Assembly: GCA_958417695.1 (NCBI GenBank)
Contig: CATZDQ010000045.1
Coordinates: 1 to 10,570 of the forward strand
Direction of reading: 5' to 3'
DNA from: an uncultured Clostridiaceae bacterium
GTDB lineage: Bacteria; Bacillota; Clostridia; TANB77; CAG-508
DNA: 10,570 nt
Below the pieces are notes generated by a model. The model made no database searches, was not told the origin of the DNA, and worked only from the letters and a program-made list of their open reading frames with translations. Position numbers and translations under genes: made by a program. Shown one piece after another: positions 1-7,494 of this stretch; positions within the stretch are counted from its first letter, which is position 1, and every line of letters begins with the position of its first letter.

Positions 1-2411
1 TTGTGGATACTCATAATTCGTATAACATCTTCATTTTCCCCTATGATTTTAGCAGCAGACATGTCTTTATTACTAGTTCTGACTTTCTCCATAAAGTTAA
101 TAAATTGAAATAGCCCTTTAAAGTTAGCCGTTTCATATTGTTTGGCTTTTTCAAATAACATTTTTAAATTTGCTTGTCTTAAGGCTCCATTTGGCATAAG
201 ACCTACATAATGGTAATAGTTCGTATCTAAATAGATTTGCCAAATAAGTTCATCTAATGATTTTTCTTGTTCTTCTTGTTTCCATTTTTCTAACCACGTT
301 AACATCCTATCTATTTTTTCTCTTAGTGTTTTTTTAGCAGATATTCTAGCCTTTAATATAGCATAATAAAAATACGATGTTGGGTCTGCTAGACGAATTT
401 CTACTAAATCATTATCTGTAAAGTTTCCAATTGGTGAACGAAGCACCGTTACTAGGGGTATATCTTGTAATGGATTATCCATGATTTTTAAGATGGATAA
501 TATGTTTTGAATTTCTGTGGATTCTAAATATTGTGCGGAAGTATCACTAAATACTGGCATATTTTGTTGTGATAATTCTTTTTCATAAATTGGTGCTGCA
601 TGGGAGGTTGCTCGTAATAATATAACGATATCTTTATAGGTAATTTTTCTATATTGATTTTGTTTTTTATCCCATACAAGATATCCCTTTTCTATTAGTT
701 CTTTGATTTTTTGACTGACATATTTAGCTTCTAATACGGTATTTTCTATTATGTTTTTATCGTCTGCCTCTTCCTCTTCTTCTCCTTCTTCTATTTCTTG
801 TGTTTTGCCTAAGTCTATGACATCTATTTCTATCTTTCTAGTATGAGTTTCCATTTCTTCTAGTGATTCATAGTTTGCTCCTAAGTTTAAGTATTCTTCT
901 TGTGTATAATCCATATCTCCTAATTTTTTACTCATGATTTCTGAGAAGATAAAGTTTGTAAAGGTTAGGATAGTTTCTCTACTTCTAAAGTTTTTAAATA
1001 ACTGTATTTTTCTACCGGTTTGACTTAGTTTATTTTCAATATTTTGATAATTTTGGTATTTTTCCAAAAATAATTCTGGTCTTGCTTGTCTAAATTTGTA
1101 AATACTTTGCTTGACGTCGCCTACCATAAATAGATTATTACCTTTTGCTATACTATTTAAAATGTATTCTTGTACCATATTACTATCTTGATATTCGTCA
1201 ATAGCTATTTCTTCATATTTTTCTTGCTGTTTTAAGGCTACTTGTGTTTGTACAAATTCACCATTTTCATCTTCTTTTAACAAAATCTTTAAAGCGAAAT
1301 GTTCAATATCATGGAAGTCTATGATATTTTTTTCTTTCTTTCTACCTTGAAAAGCTTGTGTAAAGGCTAAGATGACTTCTTGCAAGCTAACTAGTGTTGG
1401 ATATATATTTTGCAAGTCCTCTCTTGCTTGTTTTGAATCATAGGTTAACACTTTTTTTACTTCTTTGCTGATATTTTTTTTGACAGTATCTCTTACTTGT
1501 TTTGCCTCTTCTTTATACAAATTGGTTACTTTTTTATCTACTGGCCATTTATCAAATTGTAGGTTATTTGCTAAAGTATATACCTTGTCCCATGTATCTT
1601 GTTTTCCTTTTGTTATTTGATTTTGTATAGTTTCTAATTTTTCTATATCACTTTCAATAACTTGTGCATATTTTTCTAGTTCTATTAGTTGGTCTAATTT
1701 TCTTTTTACATTTTTTAACATATAGGTATTTTGTAAAATGACTTCTGATAAATCTTGTAATAAAATTTTTCCCCATATAGTACTTGCAAAATCTTCATCT
1801 TGTATTTGCTCTTCATTAAACATTTCTACTTTTTCTTGTAACCATTTTTCTGGAAAAGGCATACTTTGCATATACGTATATATGGTTAATATCAATTCTT
1901 TTAGTGGTTCATCTCCTCGATAAGTGGCGTACGTATTTAGTAGTTCTATAAAAGATTCTCTATTTTGTGTATATTGTTCTTCAAATACTTCTTCTAAGAC
2001 TTCTTGTTTTAACAGTTCTATTTCTGCCGTATCGCCTATTCGAAAGTTTGCAGAAGTGTCAATCTCATAAAAATAGTTTCGTATAATTTCTAGACAAAAA
2101 GCATGAATGGTACAAATACTTGCTTTATTTAATAAGGTAATTTGTCTTTGTAAATGTAAATCATCTGGATATTCTTCTATCTTTTTGTAAATGGCATCTA
2201 GAATTCTTTCTCTCATTTCTGAAGCTGCTGCATTGGTGAAAGTAACGACTAACATTTTGTCTATGTCCATTTTTTCATCTAGGACTTTATGAATAATACG
2301 CTCTACTAAGACAGCCGTTTTTCCGCTTCCCGCAGCTGCAGCTACTAATAAGTTACTTCCTTTTTCTTCGATTGCTTGTTTTTGTTCTTTTGTCCATGTT
2401 ACTTGTGCCAT
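1..2411 (-). CDS. addA: ATP-dependent helicase/nuclease subunit A (AddA), 5' two thirds; runs off left edge
   Basis: AddA is the helicase-nuclease subunit of AddAB, the Bacillota counterpart of RecBCD. It processes double-strand breaks for RecA-dependent repair in the cytoplasm. The window holds 803 complete codons from ATG at 2409-2411, preceded by AGAAAGGA. Superfamily 1A helicase motifs appear in order: Walker A AAAAGSGKT (residues 24-32), TFTNAAASEMRERI (57-70), TIHAFCLE, the DEYQDS Walker B (405-410), VGDVKQSIYKFRQARPE (from 430), NFRSR (474-478), and the start of motif V, RIMSIH (798-803), at the edge. An acidic run rich in Glu lies at 539-551. Family members are about 1200-1250 residues, so the rest of the second helicase core and the C-terminal RecB-like nuclease lie outside. 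addB, which commonly precedes addA, is not upstream here. The reading frame is intact throughout. Confidence 0.96.
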   Translation of the reverse strand, partial: MAQVTWTKEQKQAIEEKGSNLLVAAAAGSGKTAVLVERIIHKVLDEKMDIDKMLVVTFTNAAASEMRERILDAIYKKIEEYPDDLHLQRQITLLNKASICTIHAFCLEIIRNYFYEIDTSANFRIGDTAEIELLKQEVLEEVFEEQYTQNRESFIELLNTYATYRGDEPLKELILTIYTYMQSMPFPEKWLQEKVEMFNEEQIQDEDFASTIWGKILLQDLSEVILQNTYMLKNVKRKLDQLIELEKYAQVIESDIEKLETIQNQITKGKQDTWDKVYTLANNLQFDKWPVDKKVTNLYKEEAKQVRDTVKKNISKEVKKVLTYDSKQAREDLQNIYPTLVSLQEVILAFTQAFQGRKKEKNIIDFHDIEHFALKILLKEDENGEFVQTQVALKQQEKYEEIAIDEYQDSNMVQEYILNSIAKGNNLFMVGDVKQSIYKFRQARPELFLEKYQNYQNIENKLSQTGRKIQLFKNFRSRETILTFTNFIFSEIMSKKLGDMDYTQEEYLNLGANYESLEEMETHTRKIEIDVIDLGKTQEIEEGEEEEEADDKNIIENTVLEAKYVSQKIKELIEKGYLVWDKKQNQYRKITYKDIVILLRATSHAAPIYEKELSQQNMPVFSDTSAQYLESTEIQNILSILKIMDNPLQDIPLVTVLRSPIGNFTDNDLVEIRLADPTSYFYYAILKARISAKKTLREKIDRMLTWLEKWKQEEQEKSLDELIWQIYLDTNYYHYVGLMPNGALRQANLKMLFEKAKQYETANFKGLFQFINFMEKVRTSNKDMSAAKIIGENEDVIRIMSIH

Positions 2412-2441
2412 GTATTTTTCCTTTCTTTTGTCTTTTCTTTT

Positions 2442-2470
2442 ATTCTATACTACTCATACTATTTTTTCAA
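2442..2470 (-). promoter_or_regulatory. Sigma-A type promoter of addA
   Basis: On the minus strand TTGAAA (2465-2470) is separated by 17 bp from TAGAAT (2442-2447). Each hexamer matches the sigma-A consensus at 5 of 6 positions. The -10 lies about 30 nt before the addA ATG, which leaves a short leader containing the AAAGGA ribosome binding site. Confidence 0.7.
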
Positions 2471-2534
2471 CGATTTCTTTGAAAAAGGTATCATAGAATA
2501 TATAAATTATTAGAATAATAGAAGAATAAAGGGC

Positions 2535-2575
2535 AAATTAAAAAGAATGAGCTCTGTACGAAACAGAGTTCATTC
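2535..2575 (-). terminator. Rho-independent terminator downstream of the LolA-like gene
   Basis: On the minus strand a 13-bp stem (arms 2563-2575 and 2545-2557, one G-U pair) closes a 5-nt loop. It is followed by TTTTTAATTT. It lies 80 nt after the stop codon of the 2655-3299 gene and upstream of the addA promoter, so it separates the two transcription units. The T-rich tract is on the minus-strand side only. Confidence 0.85.
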
Positions 2576-2654
2576 CCAATTTACCTAGTACCTATCCAAA
2601 AACATCCCATTTTTTTGGCAGTGCCTTCTAGTAAATGTTTTTTCTAACCTTTTT

Positions 2655-3299
2655 TCAGTTAATTTTTTCTTGTATTTTACAATCAGAAATATCTGGCTTT
2701 CTAATATCCTCATCGGTTACATAATCAAATATATAATTATAGTCTGTCACAATTCCTCCATTGATTTCCCTGATAATTAGTCCAGTTTCTTTATCTACCC
2801 ACATTTTCCATCCATGTGCAGATTCTATTAAATAACAATTTTTACTCAAACATTCTTCCTCTGTAATTCTAGCTGTTATTGCTAATTGTAGCTTTGCCCA
2901 AAAATCCATGCCATAGGTTGCGTATGCATTTATTCCAATCAATCCACCAACCATATCTTGATTTAAAATAGCTATTTTATTTTCTCCAGATTGTATTTTT
3001 CCAATCCTTTCTTCTCCATTTTTGTATATGGTAATTTTTTTATTTTCTTCTATATTCATTCCATAGAATTCTGTTATTGTTAAATATTTTGAGTTCTTAT
3101 TATACGATTTTCTAATAGTTACACTATCTCCTTGTAAGGTATGTAACTCAGCATAATAATTCTTATAGTTTAAAGTATTCTTAGATATCTCTTCTAAATT
3201 GGATAAAATAAAAAATTTTCTTAATACAAACAATACAACGATAATTAGAATAATTCCTACTATTATCAAAACATTCTTCCATAATTTTGTCTTTTTCAT
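2655..3299 (-). CDS. Membrane-anchored LolA-like/lipoprotein-carrier-fold protein, 214 aa
   Basis: I do not recognise this as a named gene. The product has a short basic N-terminus (MKKTKLWKN), one transmembrane segment at about residues 9-27, and an extracytoplasmic domain of about 175 residues. The domain has beta-rich sequence, a GWKMWVDKETGLIIRE stretch (163-178) and the tail FDYVTDEDIRKPD (191-203). A strand followed by 'W-V-D-x-x-T-G-L' is typical of the LolA/RseB fold used by many Gram-positive surface proteins to bind lipids or peptides. Cys150 and Cys155 are close enough to form a disulfide. The start is ATG at 3297-3299, preceded by AAGGAG at good spacing. A longer in-frame reading back to 3395 would begin upstream of the promoter and is not credible. 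The gene is monocistronic. The fold assignment is by sequence feel only, and the ligand is unknown. Confidence 0.75.
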   Translation of the reverse strand: MKKTKLWKNVLIIVGIILIIVVLFVLRKFFILSNLEEISKNTLNYKNYYAELHTLQGDSVTIRKSYNKNSKYLTITEFYGMNIEENKKITIYKNGEERIGKIQSGENKIAILNQDMVGGLIGINAYATYGMDFWAKLQLAITARITEEECLSKNCYLIESAHGWKMWVDKETGLIIREINGGIVTDYNYIFDYVTDEDIRKPDISDCKIQEKIN

Positions 3300-3321
3300 T
3301 TTCAATCTCCTTTTTTTTCCA

Positions 3322-3350
3322 ATTATATATCTACTTTTTTCTTTTTGCAA
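3322..3350 (-). promoter_or_regulatory. Strong sigma-A promoter of the LolA-like gene
   Basis: TTGCAA (3345-3350), a 17-bp spacer and a perfect TATAAT (3322-3327) lie on the minus strand. Transcription should start near 3315, about 16 nt before the ATG at 3299. This fixes the start codon and excludes the upstream in-frame alternative at 3395. Confidence 0.8.
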
Positions 3351-3779
3351 TATAAATTTTATTATAAAAAGTGTTACTGGACAAATATTATTCACTTCTT
3401 ATATTATCTTATTTATTAAGTACTTCAGATTTCATGTTATAAAAAGGAAAACTAAAAATAGACTGCTGGATTTTTAATAAATGATTTCTTTTTCAAATTT
3501 TTGTAATTCTTATAAATACTTATTTTTTAATTTGAATGCCTATAAACTTTATTACATTTTTTGTAAAATATGTATTTTTTTCCATTCTCTAGAGATGACG
3601 GCTGGATTGGAATTTGGTTATACTGATTTATTTACAAATTTTTATATAGCTTAACATAATGTTAGCATACTTTACACTCAGTTTAATTACTTTGTACAAA
3701 TTTTATTATCATTTTATTCATTTTTGAATTTTTCATAATTTTAATCTTAATATTAACTATTCTTTAATTATTTAATCAT
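3351..3779. other. AT-rich gene-free spacer
   Basis: I find no credible gene on either strand. The stretch is very AT-rich except for about 40 bases at 3590-3632, which are richer in G and C. Those bases give only tiny reading frames (about 18-22 codons) without ribosome binding sites. They could be a decayed gene remnant, but nothing recognisable can be read from them. The spacer separates the minus-strand gene ending at 2655 from the divergent plus-strand gene at 3906. Confidence 0.6.
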
Positions 3780-3811
3780 AATACATAAATTATTATTATA
3801 ATTTATGTATT
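3780..3811. repeat. Perfect 14-bp inverted repeat upstream of the plus-strand gene
   Basis: AATACATAAATTAT (3780-3793) and ATAATTTATGTATT (3798-3811) are exact reverse complements separated by TATT. The dyad lies about 95 bp upstream of the ATG at 3906. It has one G-C pair per arm, so it would be a weak RNA hairpin. A DNA operator or an AT-rich cruciform is more likely than a terminator. Confidence 0.85.
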
Positions 3812-3905
3812 TGATTTTCTTAATTTTCCATCTTGTATTTTTCTCATTTTTTTATAAAAATTGGACACACTAATAGAAACTAATTTAGAAAGGAGTTTTT
3901 TAATC

Positions 3906-4340
3906 ATGGATGAAAATATTAATTTAACTATATTAAATGAAATCAGTAAAGCGGCTAAAATGGGAATGGAATCTATCTCTTATGTAACAGATAAGATTGG
4001 TGATGAGACAATGAAGGAAAATTTAAGCTGTCAATATGCAGGTTATGGAGAAATTGTGGAAAAAGTAAACAAAGAATTTGATACCTATGGAGAAATACCA
4101 GATGAAGCGCCTGTTAAAGATAAAATGATGAGTTGGATGGGTGTACAAATGAATACTATGACAGATAAAAGTAATTCTCATATTGCTGAAATATTAATTC
4201 AAGGAAACACTATGGGTGTCATTGAGTCTCGTAAACTCATTAATCACAATCCTCATGCTGAAAAGAATGTGAAAGATATTCTAAATGAATTTGTTACTTT
4301 CCAAGAAAATAACATTAATAAAATGAAAGAGTTTTTATAG
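3906..4340 (+). CDS. Uncharacterised all-helical 144-aa protein, possibly ferritin-like bundle
   Basis: This is the only plus-strand gene in the window. ATG at 3906 follows AGAAAGGAG by about 10 nt. An in-frame TTG at 3861 would add 15 residues that simply translate the ribosome binding site, so it is not the start. The product is soluble, without a signal peptide or membrane segment. It reads as four amphipathic helices (about residues 4-29, 33-60, 69-112, 116-143). Helix three begins with a Met-rich patch (KMMSWMGVQMNTM, 73-85). Scattered Glu and His residues (E12, H92, E95, H114, H117) could suit a ferritin-like/DUF2383-like bundle, but I cannot see a clear EXXH di-iron pattern. Function is unknown. 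A TATAAA at 3853-3858 is a possible -10 with no good -35. The gene ends at the shared terminator with the convergent surface-protein gene. Confidence 0.8.
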   Translation: MDENINLTILNEISKAAKMGMESISYVTDKIGDETMKENLSCQYAGYGEIVEKVNKEFDTYGEIPDEAPVKDKMMSWMGVQMNTMTDKSNSHIAEILIQGNTMGVIESRKLINHNPHAEKNVKDILNEFVTFQENNINKMKEFL

Positions 4341-4347
4341 GTTATTG

Positions 4348-4383
4348 AAAAAACAGAAGAATCAAAAAATTCTTCTGTTTTTT
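4348..4383. terminator. Bidirectional rho-independent terminator between convergent genes
   Basis: AAAAAACAGAAGAA (4348-4361) and TTCTTCTGTTTTTT (4370-4383) form a perfect 14-bp stem around an 8-nt loop. There is an A run on one flank and a T run on the other, so it can stop transcription from both directions. It lies 7 bp past the plus-strand stop at 4340 and 6 bp past the minus-strand stop at 4390. Confidence 0.92.
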
Positions 4384-4389
4384 ACTAGA

Positions 4390-7300
4390 CTAATAAGAAA
4401 CTGTATAGGATACAATTTGTCCTGCATTCATACCACAGCCTAAAGTATAAGAATCAATACTAGCTCCTGCTGTTTTTCCACATACTAATACATTTTCTCT
4501 TGTTGTATAGGTATGTGAATCTTCTATTTTTGTACCAGAGGTTTTTAATTCTTTACCATGTGTACTACAATACATGCGCATATATTCTGTTGTTCCTGCT
4601 CCACAGCTACTATGCGTATAAGTAGAAATATCTGCACGAACACCATGCCATCCTCCACAACTTGGGCAATCTACTTTTATTGCTAACAGTTCACCATAAT
4701 TTGAATCATATGTTAAAGTTCGTCTTGAAGTGCTTACTCTACAGGTTTTAGTTACATTTTGCATTTGATAACAATTATTGGTATGTTGATGATAAACTGG
4801 TGTAGTATAACAACCTCCTCCACTAGTACTTCCTGTATGTGCATGTTTATTAATTGTCATGGTAATGGCTTTAGATATTGTTTCTCTAGCATTTCCTGCT
4901 TTATCTACTGTCAAGACATGTAAATAATATTTTCCATTTGTTGAAATAGGAATGGTTAACTTTTGTCCATTGCTTGTAAATGTTCCTCCTGTATAACTTG
5001 CACTATTGGTTCCTATCGCTCCTCCATTAGTATTAAATACCCATTTTGCTTTACTAATCTCTATATTACTTTCATTATCTTTGTGAGTTACTGTAACGTA
5101 AACTTTTGGATTAGATGTTACTGTTCCCGCACCAGATAAGCTTAAAGTGGCTGCTTGTGGAATTGTCTTGTCAATATTGGTTACATTACCAGTTGCATAG
5201 GAGCCTATTTGTCCTGTACTATCTTTTATTCTTGCATAAATTGGTCCATTGGCTGTCATAGTAACTCCTGCAGAAGGGTAATCTTTCCATGTAGTAGCAT
5301 CTGTACTATATTGAATTGTATAACCACTAACTGTCGTGGCAATTTTTACGACTACATTTCCATTTGTCCAGGTACTTGGTGTATATGTAAAGGTAGTATT
5401 GCTTGTGTTTAAATCTGGTACTTTCTGAGTCTGGTTCGTAACGCTGCCTGTTATTTTCTCATTGCCAGCATTATCTACTGCTTTCATTTTAAAGGTATAT
5501 GTTTGAGATTGTTTTAAATTATTGAAAGTATAACTGGTACCTGTCTGCCCTGCACTTGGTTCCCAAGTTGCTCCATTATCTTTGCTAAAGTAATATTTAG
5601 CTATACCACTACTTCCATTTGTATTCGTTTTTGCTTGGTCTGTCGTACTTCCTGTTAATGTTGCACTATTGGTTTTGGTTGTTACACTTGGATTAAATCC
5701 ATTAGGAGCTAATTTATCAATATTGGCTATATTACCTGTTACGTAATCACCAATTTGATTCGTACTATCTTTGATTCGTGCATAAATGGTTCCATTTGTT
5801 CCTACCTGAAAGCCAGAATTTGGATAGTCTACCCAGTTACTTCCATCTACACTATATTGTATCGTATAACCACTCATCGTGGTAGCAATTTTTACGACTA
5901 CATTTCCATTTGTCCAAGTACTTGGTGTATAACTAAAATTCGTATTGCTGGTGTCTAAACCGGGAACGTTTTGCGTATCTTTAGTGATACTAGCTGTTAT
6001 TTTTTCATTACCAGCCTTATCTACGGCTTTCATTTTAAAATGATAAGTTTTTGATTGTGTTAAATTATAGAAAGTATAACTGGTACTTGATTGCCCTGTG
6101 TTTGGTTCCCAAGTTGCTCCATCATCTTTACTAAAATAGTATTTTGCTACACCACTACTTCCATTTTCGTTAGTTTTAGCTTGGTCTGTTGTTTCACCTG
6201 TTACGGTAGCTGTATTTGTAGTCGTGGTTACCTGTGCTGAGAAATTATTCGGTGGTAATTTATCTATATTGGCTACATTGCCTGTAGCATAATTTCCTAC
6301 TTGTCCTGTACTGTCTTTTACTCTAGCATAGATGGTACCATTTTGTGTCATTGTAACACCTATGGCTGGGTAATTTGTCCAAGTACTCCCATTAGTACTA
6401 TATTCTAATGTATAATCTATTACAGAGGTAGTTATTTTCACCACTACATTTTCATTTGTCCATGTACTTGGTGTATAACTAAAGGTAGTATTACTTGTTA
6501 TTAAATCGGGTATCTCTTCTGGTTTCTTTTTTACAATTGTGCTTGTTTTTGCATTTCCAGCTTTATCAGCCGCTTTTACAACAAAGGTATATTCTTTGGC
6601 TTGTGTTAAATTCTTAAACACATATTGATGACTTATTTGTCCATTATTTGGTTCCCAAGTTGTTCCATTATCTTTACTAAAGTAATATTTGGCAATACCG
6701 CTACTTCCATCTGTATCCGTTTTTGCCTGGTCTGTTGTATTAGCTATTATAGTGGCACTGCTACTTGTCATATTTGTCTGTGGTGTAAAAGCATTTGGTG
6801 GTAATTTATCAATATTTAGAATATTGGTGGTTGCATATCCACCAGCTTCTGATTTATCGTTGGCAAGTATTGCATAAATCGTTCCATTATTTTTTACTTC
6901 TATTTCCTGTGTATATTCTTTCCATGTAACAGCATCTAAACTATATTGTAAATGATACCCCGTAATTCTAGATACCATCTTTACTTTTACTGCTTGATTT
7001 GTCCAATCACTTGGTATCATTGTAAAGGTAATATCACTTTGCTGTAAATCTGGTGGAATCGTATCTCCTTGTTTTCCTATATAATCTGTCCCGCCAGGGG
7101 TTACAATATATACATACTCTTCTGGTGTAATGACTTGTACGGTTGTTTCATCTCTTCTGATAACTTGTGAAGTTTTAAATTGTTCTTTTTCTTTTATTTT
7201 TTCTTCATAAGCATCCATCATTTCTTTTAAAGAAATATGTTCTAAATTTCTTTTTACTTCTAATTCGGGTCTAATAATTTCTATGTGCTCTGCATAGGCT

Positions 7301-7479
7301 TGAATTTGTGTTTCTTCCTTAGCAATTCTAGATTTTTCTAATAATCCATTTTCACCCATAACTAAACTTAATGTTACTCCTGCTAGGATTATAATGGTAA
7401 TTATAGAAATAACTAATACCATCAAGGTAATCGCTTTATTTGATTTTGGAGAAAAGCTTTTTTGACTTGCAATTTTCAT
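4390..7479 (-). CDS. Large prepilin-like surface protein with Ig-like/FN3-like repeats and Cys/His-rich tail, 1029 aa
   Basis: ATG at 7477-7479 follows AGGAGG at good spacing. Residues 1-15 are a basic leader. Residues 16-41 are a hydrophobic helix starting AITLMVLVISII, followed by GENGLLEKSRIAKEE, which resembles the prepilin-type N-terminus of type IV pilins and pseudopilins. The usual Gly before the cleavage site is Ala16, and Glu at +5 is absent. A charged stalk (about 42-147) is followed by alternating modules: Ig-like A1 148-225, A2 327-407, A3 508-588, A4 689-769; FN3-like B1 226-326, B2 408-507, B3 589-688. Module A carries TPSTWTN...YARIKDSTGQ...NIDK. Module B carries TTDQAKT...GSSG.AKYYFSKDNGATWEPN...DKAGN. 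One more Ig-like domain (772-877) precedes a Cys/His-rich tail (878-1029) with 9 Cys and 8 His. There is no LPXTG motif. It probably acts as an adhesin or fibre on the cell surface. It is encoded 15 bp after the FxLYD-like gene, in the same operon. Confidence 0.88.
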   Translation of the reverse strand: MKIASQKSFSPKSNKAITLMVLVISIITIIILAGVTLSLVMGENGLLEKSRIAKEETQIQAYAEHIEIIRPELEVKRNLEHISLKEMMDAYEEKIKEKEQFKTSQVIRRDETTVQVITPEEYVYIVTPGGTDYIGKQGDTIPPDLQQSDITFTMIPSDWTNQAVKVKMVSRITGYHLQYSLDAVTWKEYTQEIEVKNNGTIYAILANDKSEAGGYATTNILNIDKLPPNAFTPQTNMTSSSATIIANTTDQAKTDTDGSSGIAKYYFSKDNGTTWEPNNGQISHQYVFKNLTQAKEYTFVVKAADKAGNAKTSTIVKKKPEEIPDLITSNTTFSYTPSTWTNENVVVKITTSVIDYTLEYSTNGSTWTNYPAIGVTMTQNGTIYARVKDSTGQVGNYATGNVANIDKLPPNNFSAQVTTTTNTATVTGETTDQAKTNENGSSGVAKYYFSKDDGATWEPNTGQSSTSYTFYNLTQSKTYHFKMKAVDKAGNEKITASITKDTQNVPGLDTSNTNFSYTPSTWTNGNVVVKIATTMSGYTIQYSVDGSNWVDYPNSGFQVGTNGTIYARIKDSTNQIGDYVTGNIANIDKLAPNGFNPSVTTKTNSATLTGSTTDQAKTNTNGSSGIAKYYFSKDNGATWEPSAGQTGTSYTFNNLKQSQTYTFKMKAVDNAGNEKITGSVTNQTQKVPDLNTSNTTFTYTPSTWTNGNVVVKIATTVSGYTIQYSTDATTWKDYPSAGVTMTANGPIYARIKDSTGQIGSYATGNVTNIDKTIPQAATLSLSGAGTVTSNPKVYVTVTHKDNESNIEISKAKWVFNTNGGAIGTNSASYTGGTFTSNGQKLTIPISTNGKYYLHVLTVDKAGNARETISKAITMTINKHAHTGSTSGGGCYTTPVYHQHTNNCYQMQNVTKTCRVSTSRRTLTYDSNYGELLAIKVDCPSCGGWHGVRADISTYTHSSCGAGTTEYMRMYCSTHGKELKTSGTKIEDSHTYTTRENVLVCGKTAGASIDSYTLGCGMNAGQIVSYTVSY
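5173..7038 (-). repeat. Tandem 181-codon (543-bp) repeat inside the surface-protein gene
   Basis: The Ig-like module starts at residues 148, 327, 508 and 689, giving periods of 179, 181 and 181 codons. Three complete A+B units are followed by a final A. The DNA itself is closely similar between units. For example, minus-strand sequence around 5337-5390 and 5880-5933 is nearly identical, including third codon positions. That indicates recent duplication or gene conversion. The first unit is the most diverged. Confidence 0.9.
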
Positions 7480-7494
7480 ATTTTCCTTCCTCCT

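Noticed and set aside
1738..1923. Plus-strand 61-codon frame inside addA
   Set aside because: It is antisense to an intact, well-conserved gene and has no ribosome binding site.
3300..3395. N-terminal extension of the LolA-like protein back to 3395
   Set aside because: It would start upstream of the promoter at 3322-3350. The ATG at 3299 has a proper ribosome binding site and begins a typical basic-plus-hydrophobic N-terminus.
3199..3477. Plus-strand open frame of 92 codons
   Set aside because: It is antisense to the LolA-like gene and its promoter. Its Ile/Phe-rich product is what AT-rich DNA gives by chance.
3553..3727. Tiny plus-strand frames in the spacer (about 18-22 codons, such as ATG at 3659)
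   Set aside because: No ribosome binding site, no recognisable sequence and no promoter pairing.
3861..3905. TTG start of the plus-strand gene at 3861
   Set aside because: The extra 15 codons translate the ribosome binding site itself. ATG at 3906 has AAAGGAG in front of it.
5155..6877. Several plus-strand open frames inside the surface-protein gene (5155-5412, 5755-5958, 6689-6877)
   Set aside because: They are antisense shadows of the repeated modules. The first two resemble each other only because the coding repeat on the other strand does.
5173..7038. Regular repeats considered as a CRISPR or satellite array
   Set aside because: The 543-bp period stays in frame throughout and encodes folded Ig/FN3-like modules. 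There are no short direct repeats with unique spacers.
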